DNA from: JACCTH01 sp035281645
GTDB lineage: Bacteria; Actinomycetota; Acidimicrobiia; Spongiisociales; ZC4RG35
DNA length: 64,000 nucleotides
Direction of reading: 5' to 3'
Assembly (NCBI GenBank): GCA_035281645.1
Contig: DATEDN010000141.1
Span: forward strand, 16,266-80,265
Part shown: in pieces, positions 34,142 to 42,595 of the stretch
How the letters are laid out: the number at the start of each line of letters is the position of its first letter
Position numbering within the stretch: the first letter of the stretch is position 1
Notes under the pieces: model-generated
Seen by the model: the letters and a program-made list of their open reading frames with translations, nothing else
The model's database searches: none
What the model was told of the DNA's origin: nothing
Program-made: the position numbers and the translations under genes

Positions 34142-34618
34142 TTGACGGCCAACTTGCTCGCAGAACAGACGCAGGGGTATAGGGCGCCGCTCGTCTGCAA
34201 GCTGGTGGGCATCAGCTATCGCCAGCTCGATTACTGGGCCCGGACCAATCTGATCAAGCCCTCCGTCCAGGACGCCAAGGGATCGGGATCACAGCGGCTC
34301 TATGCGTTCAGCGACGTCGTCCAACTCAAGGTGATCAAACGGCTGCTCGACGCCGGGATGAGCTTGAAGAAGATCCGCCAGGCCGTGGCCATCCTCCGTC
34401 AGCAGCTGCAGAGCGAACGACCCCTGGCAGATGTCACGCTGCTCTCCGACGGTCAAACCATCTACGCCGCCCATTCCGCCGACGAGGTCTTCGACGTCCT
34501 CCAGCGCGGCCAAGGCGTCTTCGTCATTGCGGTGCGGCCCGCTCAAGACGAACTCGAAGGCGACCTCCACAATCTCTACCCCGAGCGCGATGTCCACCTA
34601 GCGGCGGAGGGGTCCTGA
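34142..34618 (+). CDS. MerR-family regulator, Rv1830-like
   Basis: 158 residues. The winged HTH is visible in RAPLVCKLVGISYRQLDYWA, then RTNLIKPS and GSQRLYAFSDVVQLKVIKRL. The C-terminal domain has no metal site. Same relative position as the second MerR gene after the bifunctional nuclease in Mycobacterium, where the region is linked to growth and division control. TTG start. GGAGGGG near its end serves the next gene. Confidence 0.85.
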   Translation: MTANLLAEQTQGYRAPLVCKLVGISYRQLDYWARTNLIKPSVQDAKGSGSQRLYAFSDVVQLKVIKRLLDAGMSLKKIRQAVAILRQQLQSERPLADVTLLSDGQTIYAAHSADEVFDVLQRGQGVFVIAVRPAQDELEGDLHNLYPERDVHLAAEGS

Positions 34619-35076
34619 GACTCGAGTCCCCTGATCAGATCCATCCTGGCGTCGCTGCGGTATCGCACCAGTTTGCCCATAACAGTGAGCGTCAGTTCGC
34701 CTCTCTACTCGACTTTTACGGAGTTCCTTGGGTCTACGAGCCGCGAGCGTTTCCCATTTCTTGGGATGGTGAGGGGCGTCCGAACCAGTATTTCACCCCC
34801 GATTTCTACCTTCCCGACGATGATCTCTTTATCGAGATCACGACCATGAGCCAGAAGCTTGTCACCAAGAAAAACGGCAAGGTAAAAACCCTCCGGCGGC
34901 TGTATCCGAGTGTTCGCTGCAAGATCCTCTACCAACGTGATTACCTTCACCTGGTGGAGAAATACGGTCTCGAGCGACCCACCAATCTCCCACATGAGCC
35001 CCGCCCAGTCCGATTGCCCGGACCTCCTTCGGTGACACGGCTGGGAGAGCGGGGGAGCGGCCCCCAGATAGGCTGA
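34615..35076 (+). CDS. PD-(D/E)XK nuclease-like protein with apparent CTG start
   Basis: An open frame of 153 codons fills the gap between the MerR gene and gcvT, but has no ATG, GTG or TTG before 34846. CTG at 34615 overlaps the MerR stop (CTGA), like the GTGA/ATGA couplings of this region, and GGAGG lies 4 bases upstream. The protein has HNSERQFASLLDFYGVPWVYEP, a TPDFYLP strand, FIEITT and QKLVTKKNGK, and YQRDY near the end. The candidate catalytic set E25, D63, E74 and K81 resembles restriction-endonuclease-like folds. The substrate is unknown. Confidence 0.7.
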   Translation: MRLESPDQIHPGVAAVSHQFAHNSERQFASLLDFYGVPWVYEPRAFPISWDGEGRPNQYFTPDFYLPDDDLFIEITTMSQKLVTKKNGKVKTLRRLYPSVRCKILYQRDYLHLVEKYGLERPTNLPHEPRPVRLPGPPSVTRLGERGSGPQIG

Positions 35077-35085
35077 CCGGGCTCG

Positions 35086-36126
35086 TTGAGTCGGTCGTCC
35101 CTCCACGAACTCCATTCTGAGCTGGGGGCGCGCTTTGTCGACTTCGGCGGATGGGAGATGCCGGTCCAATACCGGTCGGTGCTGGAGGAGCATCGGGCGG
35201 TTAGAAACGGGGTTGGCTGGTTCGACGTCTCCCATTTGGGACGCTTCCTCTGGGCGGGAGCACAGGCCCGAGACAGCCTGCGTTCGCTGCTCTCCAACGA
35301 CATCGATCTGATCGAACCGGGTCGAACCCAGTACACGTTGCTCTTGAACGAGAGTGGCGGCATCCAAGATGATCTCCTGGTCTGGTGGTGGGACAACGAT
35401 CGCTTTTGGGTCCTGCCAAACGCTTCCACCCATCAGATGGTCCTCGATCGCTTTCGAGCAGATTCTCCGGACGCGAAGAGCGAAGACCTACGGCCGCAGA
35501 CTGTGATGCTGGCGATCCAGGGCCCATCGGCGCCAGACCTTCTCGAAAAGCTGCTGGGCGTTCCCCCAAAGCGGTATCGCACCTACGAGACCACCTTCGC
35601 CGGTTCGCCGGTATGGCTGGCCGGAACCGGCTACACCGGGGAGCGGGGAGGGGAAGTGGTCACGGATCCCGAGACCGGGCGCCAGCTGGTCGCCGCCTTG
35701 ATCGAGTCGGGAGCGCTCCCCTGTGGTCTTGGAGCCAGGGACACGCTGCGGCTGGAAGCGGGGCTACTCCTCGCCGGCCAGGACTTCGACCCAGAAACCA
35801 ATCCATTTGAGGCGGGCCTCGATTTCGCCATTGGGTGGGATCACGATTTCGTCGGCAAAGAAGCGTTGGAGCATGTCCGATCGGCTGGACTGAATCGTCG
35901 CTTGGTTGCCTTCTCCTTGAGCGGAAGGACAATCCCCCGACACGGTTACCGCCTTCGAGCCGATGGGTCGGAGGGTGAGGTGACGTCGGGCAACTTCAGC
36001 CCCATGCTCGAGCGCGGAATCGGGCTCGGATATCTCAGCCCTCCCAGTCAGGCGGATCCTGAGGTTGAGATACGTGGGGTTTGGGAGCCAGCCACCAGAG
36101 TTGAGCTGCCTTTCTACAAACGGTGA
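35086..36126 (+). CDS. gcvT: aminomethyltransferase (glycine cleavage T protein)
   Basis: Transfers the methylene group from H protein-bound aminomethyl to tetrahydrofolate, releasing ammonia. The N-terminus has LGARFVDFGGWEMPVQY and VGWFDVSHLGRF; the folate-binding centre has NDIDLIEPGRTQYTLLLNE-type sequence; the C-terminal region has TSGNFSPMLERGIGLGYL. 346 residues. TTG start 35086. It works with gcvH (30162) and an unseen P protein. Confidence 0.92.
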   Translation: MSRSSLHELHSELGARFVDFGGWEMPVQYRSVLEEHRAVRNGVGWFDVSHLGRFLWAGAQARDSLRSLLSNDIDLIEPGRTQYTLLLNESGGIQDDLLVWWWDNDRFWVLPNASTHQMVLDRFRADSPDAKSEDLRPQTVMLAIQGPSAPDLLEKLLGVPPKRYRTYETTFAGSPVWLAGTGYTGERGGEVVTDPETGRQLVAALIESGALPCGLGARDTLRLEAGLLLAGQDFDPETNPFEAGLDFAIGWDHDFVGKEALEHVRSAGLNRRLVAFSLSGRTIPRHGYRLRADGSEGEVTSGNFSPMLERGIGLGYLSPPSQADPEVEIRGVWEPATRVELPFYKR

Positions 36127-36830
36127 CTGCTGACTTCACCGGCGAGACTCTCCGGCTTCCCCCGGGGATCAACCAGGGCCCTCGTCTCCTCGATCCTCCG
36201 GTTGACGCCGTCGAGCTCGATCTGACCGTGGGCGGGCGTTCGATCATTCCCGAGAAGATCGACCAGCCCCTGGTCGTCTGGCACCCCAATCGCTTCGGTG
36301 TCGCCCAAGACGTCGCCCGATTGGCAGGTCTGGACGTTCCGGTCTATGTCCGGCTCGATCCGATGCTCATCGATCAGTTGCCCCTGCCACGTTCGCTCAT
36401 TTCCCTTGTGGAGTGGCCTTTGCGCGACCCCGGACCCCGGCAGCGAGCCGGATGGAGAAACCGCCTGGCCGCCGATTTTCTCCGGCGCCGACTCCGCCAG
36501 ATCCCCGGGTTGCGATTTCTCTCTCCGGTCCAGGCGGGAGGGGCAGTGGCGTTGCTCCTCTCGATGCCCGCCGTCGAGGCTGTATCCCAACTCAGGGAGG
36601 CTGGTGCCGCGGTCCGCTCCTCGGGGCCCTGGGAGGGATGTCTCATCGTCAATTGCGGGTGGTGGCACAGCAGATCCCAGTTGGCGGCGGTGGCCGACGC
36701 CATAGGCCAGATCGTGGAGCGCAAGGTCCCAGCCCCGATCCCGCCCGACCGCTACGACCGAGTGCCTAATGACCTCGCCTGGCGTCAGCTCGATAGCATC
36801 GAGGCCCCCCAACCCGAGGAGTCGGTTTGA
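36123..36830 (+). CDS. unknown protein resembling the C-terminal half of a PLP-fold enzyme
   Basis: 235 residues, GTGA-coupled to gcvT and TTGA-coupled to the following lipase gene. The last third (SPVQAGGAVALLLSMPAVEA, then LREAGAAVRSSGPWEGCLIVNCGWW) looks like the small domain of fold-type I PLP enzymes such as cysteine desulfurases. However, no PLP lysine motif or large domain is present. It may be a decayed or repurposed aminotransferase. Confidence in the frame is good, in the relationship low. Confidence 0.6.
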   Translation: MTADFTGETLRLPPGINQGPRLLDPPVDAVELDLTVGGRSIIPEKIDQPLVVWHPNRFGVAQDVARLAGLDVPVYVRLDPMLIDQLPLPRSLISLVEWPLRDPGPRQRAGWRNRLAADFLRRRLRQIPGLRFLSPVQAGGAVALLLSMPAVEAVSQLREAGAAVRSSGPWEGCLIVNCGWWHSRSQLAAVADAIGQIVERKVPAPIPPDRYDRVPNDLAWRQLDSIEAPQPEESV

Positions 36831-37660
36831 TCATCAGCGTCGCCCGTCCCGAGCCCGCCCCCGACGGCGGCGCCCAGCTCGTCCGCGAATGGGACCCGGA
36901 AGGAGAACCCAAAGGCGACGTCGTCCTGGTGCACGGCCTCGGAGAGCACTCAGGTCGATATGCGCACGTCGGCTCCTGGCTCACGGAGGCCGGCTACCGG
37001 GTGCGCAGTTTTGACCTCCTGGGCTTCGGTGCCTCATCGGGGCCACGCGGTGACATTGCCCGCTGGAGCCTTTACCTCGACCAGGTCGAGGGCCATCTCC
37101 GAGCCATGCGCACCGAGGGGCGGCCGCTGATCCTTTTCGGACATTCCATGGGGGCACTTATCGCGACTGAGTATTCGTTGTCTGAACGTCCCCAACCCGA
37201 CCTTCTGGTGCTCTCGTCTCCCTGGTTGCACGATCACGCGAGATGGCAACGGGCCATCGCTCCTTTCTTCGGACGAGCCTTCCCGACCCTGTTGCTCCCG
37301 ATCGGGATCAAGGGCGAACAGCTATCGCGTGATCCTGCCGTTGGTGAGGCTTATGCCTCGGATCCGTTGAATCTTTTCAAGGCCAGCTGCCGTTTCGGAG
37401 CCAACGTTTTCGCCGCCCAGACGCGGGTGATCCCACTGCTCTCACGTATACCGGTTCCCGCGTTTGTGACCCATGGAGGCGAGGATTCCCTTGTTCCACC
37501 AGATTCCTCGGAGCTCTTTTTGGGCCTTCCGGGCGTAGAGCGTCGGGTGTATCCCGAACTCAGACACGAGACCCTGAACGAACCTGAGGGACGCGAGGTG
37601 ATGGCAGACATCCTGTCATGGCTTGAAAAGCAGGTGAGCCAGAAAAAAGCCTCCAGCTAA
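36827..37660 (+). CDS. alpha/beta hydrolase, monoacylglycerol-lipase-like
   Basis: 277 residues. Oxyanion HG motif VLVHGLGEHSGRY, nucleophile Ser in FGHSMGALIA, Asp in THGGEDSLVPP and His in YPELRHETLNEPEG form the triad, in the order of the bacterial monoglyceride lipase family (Hydrolase_4). No signal peptide, so intracellular. Start TTG overlaps the previous stop (TTGA). Confidence 0.85.
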   Translation: MIISVARPEPAPDGGAQLVREWDPEGEPKGDVVLVHGLGEHSGRYAHVGSWLTEAGYRVRSFDLLGFGASSGPRGDIARWSLYLDQVEGHLRAMRTEGRPLILFGHSMGALIATEYSLSERPQPDLLVLSSPWLHDHARWQRAIAPFFGRAFPTLLLPIGIKGEQLSRDPAVGEAYASDPLNLFKASCRFGANVFAAQTRVIPLLSRIPVPAFVTHGGEDSLVPPDSSELFLGLPGVERRVYPELRHETLNEPEGREVMADILSWLEKQVSQKKASS

Positions 37661-37672
37661 CCTGAAGAGCCC

Positions 37673-38911
37673 GTGCGCCGGATTCTTCCGATCTTCATGG
37701 TCATGGTGCTGGCGGCTTGCGGTCAGTCACCGCCGCCCCGAGGAACCCTGCCCGATGCGGCGACCGTGATCCCCGAGCCCCAAGCCTGCGCCGTGCTGGT
37801 CGGGGAAAGCCTGGGGGTGGCGGTCGAAGATGTGATCGCCAATACCGGAGCCGACGGAGTGCTGCAATCGGGTGACCTGCTCGTCTCGGTGGACGGGGAA
37901 GCTGTCACCAGCGCCACCGTCCTCCGCGAGATCCTGGCGACCCGAGCCGTGGGAGATTCCATCTCGATCGTTGTCCGTCGCGAAGGCGACGACGTGACCA
38001 AGGAGGTCGTTTTGGGGGCAAATCCAGATGCACCCGAGCGGCCGATGCTGGGCGTGCTGGTGACCACCGCTTTCGAGCGAATCCCACCCGCCGACCTGGG
38101 CCAGACCGAACTCACTGGCACTTATGCCCGGGCCACGAGCATCGCCGGCCAGATGTACGCCTTCGATCCGGTGGAGGGCAGCTGGACCAATCTCGATTTC
38201 CCCACTCCGGCCCAGACCTGGGCCGTGATCGGAGATGGGATTCTCACCCTCGAGGACCCAAACACTCCGGAGTCAGCCTTGGTGGATCACGTCAATGGTG
38301 AGGAATTGCTCTTTGAGGTGGGCGAGTGGAACGGGTCCCAGATCCTGGGAACCTTGGGCGATGGAGTAGTGACGGCGGTGACCCGGCCAGTGGAAGGTGA
38401 GGCCGATCTGGTGCAGGTGGCGGTGATGCTGGTGGATTTCGGCGGGAGGACGGCGGTCTGGATCTGGCCGGCAAGTCCCGATCTCGGACTTCCCGTGGCC
38501 TCTTTCCCTTCTCCCAATGGGAGCCGTCTTCTGATCGTGGGTCAGGATCAGGAGACGTCCGAGTTCAGACACACGGTGCTCAACGCCTCCGGCCAGGTCT
38601 TGGTTGAGAGCCTCTCGAGCCCAGCCGGAGCGATCGCCCTGGGCTGGTACGACAACGAGTCCATCCTGGTCGGAAGCGACGCCGGCGGTTTGGCGCTTGT
38701 CGATGTCACCACCGATGAGAGCACGGCGGTCGAGCTCCCCGCCGCCCTTGGAACCATTCGCCGAGCGTGGCCGGTAGGCAATGGCATCCATCTCTTGGCG
38801 GAAACCGGTGCCTCCTTAGTCCGTTTCGAGCGCAACGGGGGCGAGGAGATCCGCACTCTGGCCGACAATTGCCAGCTCGAACTCCTCGGCGACCCCGGTT
38901 TCGCCAGTTAG
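37673..38911 (+). CDS. PDZ-domain lipoprotein, probable beta-propeller
   Basis: Lipoprotein signal with lipobox LAAC (residues 13-16). A PDZ domain (about 45-130) shows GVLQSGDLLVSVDGEAVTSA and LREILATRAVGDSISIVVRR. The remaining 280 residues are repeated beta blades (WAVIGDGILTLED, LGWYDNESILVGSD and others). The PDZ domain without a protease suggests a binding or scaffold role at the outer face of the membrane. A strong hairpin follows the stop. Confidence 0.75.
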   Translation: MRRILPIFMVMVLAACGQSPPPRGTLPDAATVIPEPQACAVLVGESLGVAVEDVIANTGADGVLQSGDLLVSVDGEAVTSATVLREILATRAVGDSISIVVRREGDDVTKEVVLGANPDAPERPMLGVLVTTAFERIPPADLGQTELTGTYARATSIAGQMYAFDPVEGSWTNLDFPTPAQTWAVIGDGILTLEDPNTPESALVDHVNGEELLFEVGEWNGSQILGTLGDGVVTAVTRPVEGEADLVQVAVMLVDFGGRTAVWIWPASPDLGLPVASFPSPNGSRLLIVGQDQETSEFRHTVLNASGQVLVESLSSPAGAIALGWYDNESILVGSDAGGLALVDVTTDESTAVELPAALGTIRRAWPVGNGIHLLAETGASLVRFERNGGEEIRTLADNCQLELLGDPGFAS

Positions 38912-38926
38912 TTCCCTTCTGTGGGC

Positions 38927-38953
38927 CGTAAGGGTCGTTGGATGACCCTTACG
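38927..38953. terminator. hairpin between convergent genes
   Basis: CGTAAGGGTC (38927-38936) pairs with GACCCTTACG (38944-38953) with a 7-base loop. It lies between the PDZ-lipoprotein gene and the convergent FtsH-like gene and can serve both. Confidence 0.65.
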
Positions 38954-38967
38954 ACCCTGGGTCGCAG

Positions 38968-41268
38968 TTAGGCCGGGTCTTCGGCCGGATCCGGTTCTTG
39001 CTCGCCGGAGCGGTCGCCGTTGAGGGCGGGAGCGGGCCGATTGACGGCGCCGTTGTGACGGGCATCGTCGGTCTCATCGAAGATGACCTGCCAGCCCTTG
39101 GGCTCCCGCATCGCTCGAGCTCCGGGTGGAGACCCCATGATCTTCGAAACCTCGTCGCCGGAGATGGTCTTCTTCTCCTCCAGGACCGCCGCGATCCGAA
39201 GGACCTCGTCCCGGTGCTCGTCGAGCAGGTTCCAGGTCTTGTCGTAGAGATCGGACAGCTTGGTGTTGATTTCGTCCTGGCGTCGGGCGACGGCCACGGC
39301 AGCGGCATTTCCTGCCTGACCCATTCCGGTTTCGTTGACGGTTAGCGAGAGATATCGATCGCCCATGCCCCAGACGCCTTCCATGAGGGCGGCTACGGCG
39401 GTGGCGCTGCGGAGGTCGCCGGTGACTCCCGAGGAGTTGTCGTCGTCAAAGAACATGCGCTCGCCGGCGAGAGAAGCGAGGGAGACCATGATGTCGGTCT
39501 CGAATTCGGACTTCCATTGGGTGAACCTGTCCTCGGCCAGCAGGTTCTTGACCATTCCGCCGGTGTCGCCGTGGCGTTCGATGGTCACCAGGTCGATTGC
39601 CATGTGCCGGCGCATAGTGTGGGCGACGACGGCGTGCGACGCCTCGTGAACCGCCACTGCGTGGCGCTCGCGCTGGATGTACTCGGCGTCCTCGGCCGGG
39701 CCCAATTCCTTGAGCGCCTTTGCCTTCCAGATGTCATCCCAGGTGACTGTGTCGCGGTCGTCTCGGATCGCCTGGATGAGCGACTCGTTGACGAGGTCCT
39801 TGATCTTGGCGCCGGAGTAGTAAGGGGTGACCACGGCCAACTTCTCGATCTGCTCGTCGGTGAGCTCGTGCTTGACCTTGTTGAGGTATCCGATGAGGGT
39901 CTGGAGACGTCCGTCTTTCGATGGGTATCCCATCTTGTAGATCCGGTCGATCCGGCCCGGACGGAGCATGGCCTCGTCGAGGGCGTTGGGCATGTTGGTG
40001 GCCATGATCGTGAGGATCCGGTACTTGGGGGCGGGCTTGGGCCGGAACCCAAGGAGCTTGCGGATCTTGTTGGTAAGCCCGCGGGGCTTCTTGAGGCCGT
40101 TCATCTCGGTGAGGAGAGCCTGCAGGGTGCCCATGCCGCCACCGCCCATACCCATGATGATGCGGTCGCGCAGGCTGCGCGGGGGAGCAGGGTCGGTTTG
40201 CGGATTGAGCTCGACCCCCATCTCGGTGAGGACTGCCTTCTGGCTGTGGGGCGAGAGGTAAGAGAAGCCGTTGCACTCGAACCCGTTGAACCCGCGGCCG
40301 TGGGCCATGCCGGGCTGCCCGAGACCGGGAGCACCCAAACCTCCGCGGCTGCCCAAGGAGTCGGCCTCGTCGAAGAAGACGATCACCCCGCCGTGGCGAA
40401 GCGAGAGCTTGCGCAGCTTCCGGTAGAGCGACTTGACCTTGAGGATGCCGACGCCCATGAACATCTGGATGAAGGCCCCCGGCTCGACGAAGACGTAGGG
40501 CTTTCCGGTCTCGCCGGCGATGCCTTCGGCGAGGAGGGTCTTACCGGTACCGGGAGGTCCCCAGAGGAGAATGCCGCCGGGGATGTAACCCCCCTTGGCC
40601 TCGATCTCGTCGGGCTTCTCGAGGAAGGCGATGTTCTCTTTGATCAGCCGGAGGACGTGGTCCTGGCCCCACACGTCGGAAAAGCGGGTGTTGATCTCTT
40701 CGGGCATCAGCACGTCCATGCCACCCCGGGAGAGGAACCAGAAGATGGCAACGAACTGGAGGATGACGATCGAGATGTACATGACCAGTTGGAGGATGAA
40801 GGGGAGGGCGGCGACGAACATCCGCGGGGTCTGGGCGATGGCGTCGATCGGGGAGCTGATCTCGGGACGGAAGTAATCCATCACGAAGGCGTAGATCGAG
40901 AGGATGATCGTCCAGCGGACAAGGCGTCCTACCCGGAAGCGGGTCCAAGGCTTGAAATGAGAGAGCCCACCCTCGACGGTGCCGAACACTCCGTTCTGCC
41001 AGAAGCCGTGATAGCCCTCGGAGCGCTCCGAGATGAAGTAGTGGATCTGGCGAACCACTTCCAGCAGGAAGAGGAGTGCGATGATGCGGCCCGGGGTCGA
41101 AGCCAGGAAGTCGGCGAGCGCCTGCCCCAGAGTGACGAAGGGCGGTTGCACCTGGCTGCCCACGATGGCCACGGTGATGATGAGAAGAATTATCAGGAAC
41201 TTGATGCGGTCCCACGTGTCCGCCCTGCGACGGGTTTTGTTCAGGACGCTCGTTTGTTGACCAGCCAC
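38968..41268 (-). CDS. FtsH-like membrane AAA+ metalloprotease with enlarged AAA domain
   Basis: 766 residues from the GTG at 41266-41268. Four or more hydrophobic helices fill the first 180 residues (canonical FtsH has two). The AAA module has Walker A GPPGTGKT at 237-244 and Walker B VIVFFDEAD at 295-303. An unusual insert of about 75 residues, rich in Gly (about 305-380), follows, then a sensor region ATNMP and RPGRIDR. The zinc protease domain has HEASH at 541-545 and a distal Asp near 618. Its start overlaps the upstream lipoprotein gene. It probably degrades membrane proteins; it is a divergent paralogue, not standard FtsH. Confidence 0.85.
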   Translation of the reverse strand: MAGQQTSVLNKTRRRADTWDRIKFLIILLIITVAIVGSQVQPPFVTLGQALADFLASTPGRIIALLFLLEVVRQIHYFISERSEGYHGFWQNGVFGTVEGGLSHFKPWTRFRVGRLVRWTIILSIYAFVMDYFRPEISSPIDAIAQTPRMFVAALPFILQLVMYISIVILQFVAIFWFLSRGGMDVLMPEEINTRFSDVWGQDHVLRLIKENIAFLEKPDEIEAKGGYIPGGILLWGPPGTGKTLLAEGIAGETGKPYVFVEPGAFIQMFMGVGILKVKSLYRKLRKLSLRHGGVIVFFDEADSLGSRGGLGAPGLGQPGMAHGRGFNGFECNGFSYLSPHSQKAVLTEMGVELNPQTDPAPPRSLRDRIIMGMGGGGMGTLQALLTEMNGLKKPRGLTNKIRKLLGFRPKPAPKYRILTIMATNMPNALDEAMLRPGRIDRIYKMGYPSKDGRLQTLIGYLNKVKHELTDEQIEKLAVVTPYYSGAKIKDLVNESLIQAIRDDRDTVTWDDIWKAKALKELGPAEDAEYIQRERHAVAVHEASHAVVAHTMRRHMAIDLVTIERHGDTGGMVKNLLAEDRFTQWKSEFETDIMVSLASLAGERMFFDDDNSSGVTGDLRSATAVAALMEGVWGMGDRYLSLTVNETGMGQAGNAAAVAVARRQDEINTKLSDLYDKTWNLLDEHRDEVLRIAAVLEEKKTISGDEVSKIMGSPPGARAMREPKGWQVIFDETDDARHNGAVNRPAPALNGDRSGEQEPDPAEDPA

Positions 41269-41888
41269 GAGTCCACCACCCTCTCGATTTGCTCCTGGTT
41301 GTCGATGTAGCACTGGCGCGAGCAGCCAGCCACGATTGAGTAGATCCGATCGTCGGAAGGATTGGTAACAGAGATCAGATAGGCGACGCCGACCTCGGCG
41401 CCGGTCTCATCGGAGTAACTGACCAGAACTCTGACCCCGTCGTAGCCATCGCCGAAGCTGAAATCCTCCCGCACGTGCTCCTGAGCGTTCAGGTACTGGT
41501 AATACGGGAGAACTGACTGGCTTAGCGTCGCCCGGTTGAGGAACTGTTTCTCGATGTCGCCCACCGAGCGGACCGAGATCGATCCAATCGGGTAGGTCGC
41601 TTCCACCAAGGGGACCGAGACGTTGCCGAGGTCACGATTGGGAGCGCCATCGAAGGCGGTGGAGACCACTGCCGGGTACTCGAAACCCCCGTAAGGCTCG
41701 AGGAAGGGATGTTCCTCTAGGCCCGACATCTCGTCCAGCTCGTAGGTGTGCCAGTCTCCAGGGAGTTGGACCAGTGAAAGCTTGCCGGGATCGGTGTAGT
41801 TAGACGTGTCGGAACCCCCCGAACCGCAGGCGGCCAGGAGCAATGCAACGGGCAGTAGAAACATCGATCGACGACGGCCCATCCTCAT
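41241..41888 (-). CDS. lipoprotein of unknown function upstream of the FtsH-like gene
   Basis: About 215 residues with lipobox LLLAAC and a Gly/Ser linker. The body is acidic with a Cys pair near the end (AGCSRQCYIDN). The 3' end overlaps the protease gene by 28 bases, which suggests a functional pair, for example a lipoprotein adaptor presenting substrates. ATG 41888 or the one two codons later may be the start. Confidence 0.6.
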   Translation of the reverse strand: MRMGRRRSMFLLPVALLLAACGSGGSDTSNYTDPGKLSLVQLPGDWHTYELDEMSGLEEHPFLEPYGGFEYPAVVSTAFDGAPNRDLGNVSVPLVEATYPIGSISVRSVGDIEKQFLNRATLSQSVLPYYQYLNAQEHVREDFSFGDGYDGVRVLVSYSDETGAEVGVAYLISVTNPSDDRIYSIVAGCSRQCYIDNQEQIERVVDSWLVNKRAS

Positions 41889-42013
41889 CCAAAGCTTACG
41901 GCACAAGGGTAAATACCAGTTCAAGATCTTTTGGTGTCATCGGCATAATCCCGGTAGGGGCCAAGTCCGAGTTGCGGCAGGATTCGCCATTTTTGTGTGG
42001 CACTATTTGCTTG

Positions 42014-42538
42014 ATGCAGACCTGGCTAACAGGCCAGCTTTTGGTGGCCGCCCCAATGCTGCGCGACCCCAATTTCTATCGCACGGTAGTGCTGATCCTT
42101 CGCCATGACGAGGAAGGAGCCATGGGAGTGATTCTCAATCGGCCCAGCACCGAGCAGGCGGCCGCCTATCTCCCCGAGTGGGAGAGTCAGCTCGAGCCCG
42201 AGGCAACCGTATTTGTCGGTGGACCGGTACAACCAGAGGTGGCGATCGGTTTTTCCCGTCCCTTTGAGCTTTCCCACCCCGACACCGGTCTCGTCGACTT
42301 CACGACCCCAACCGAGGACTACGACAATGGACCCATCCGGGTTTTCGCCGGCTATGCCGGTTGGGGACCTCAGCAGCTGGAGTCAGAGCTCGAGGAAGCG
42401 GCTTGGATAGTCCTTGCCCCCGACTGGGGTGATCTCTTCACCGAGGAGCCGGAAGGCCTGTGGAGTCGGGTTTTGGCCAGGCAGGGTGGCCGCCTAGCCA
42501 TGTTGGCTACCTATCCCCCCGACCTATCGCTCAACTAA
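42014..42538 (+). CDS. YqgE/AlgH family protein
   Basis: 174 residues. The family opening is seen in LTGQLLVAAPMLRDPNFYRTVVLI, then GAMGVILNRPS, VFVGGPVQPEVAIGF and AGYAGWGPQQLESEL. The fold is known, the role is not (AlgH was first tied to alginate regulation). ATG 42014 is chosen because homologues begin here; the longer frame upstream runs through non-coding DNA. Confidence 0.85.
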   Translation: MQTWLTGQLLVAAPMLRDPNFYRTVVLILRHDEEGAMGVILNRPSTEQAAAYLPEWESQLEPEATVFVGGPVQPEVAIGFSRPFELSHPDTGLVDFTTPTEDYDNGPIRVFAGYAGWGPQQLESELEEAAWIVLAPDWGDLFTEEPEGLWSRVLARQGGRLAMLATYPPDLSLN

Positions 42539-42595
42539 TCGCCGATCCTGGGTTGCTACCGTCCCCCAGCGACGGTTCCAGCCCTCAGAACGAAA

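Noticed and set aside
34085..35085. Glycine riboswitch before gcvT or gcvH
   Set aside because: No tandem aptamer-like sequence was found; both genes are coupled to upstream coding regions with almost no leader.
39517..41310. Long plus-strand frame (597 codons) opposite the FtsH-like gene
   Set aside because: Composition is that of the antisense of a high-GC gene (E/H/G/D-rich, no motifs); the minus strand has clear AAA and zinc-protease motifs.
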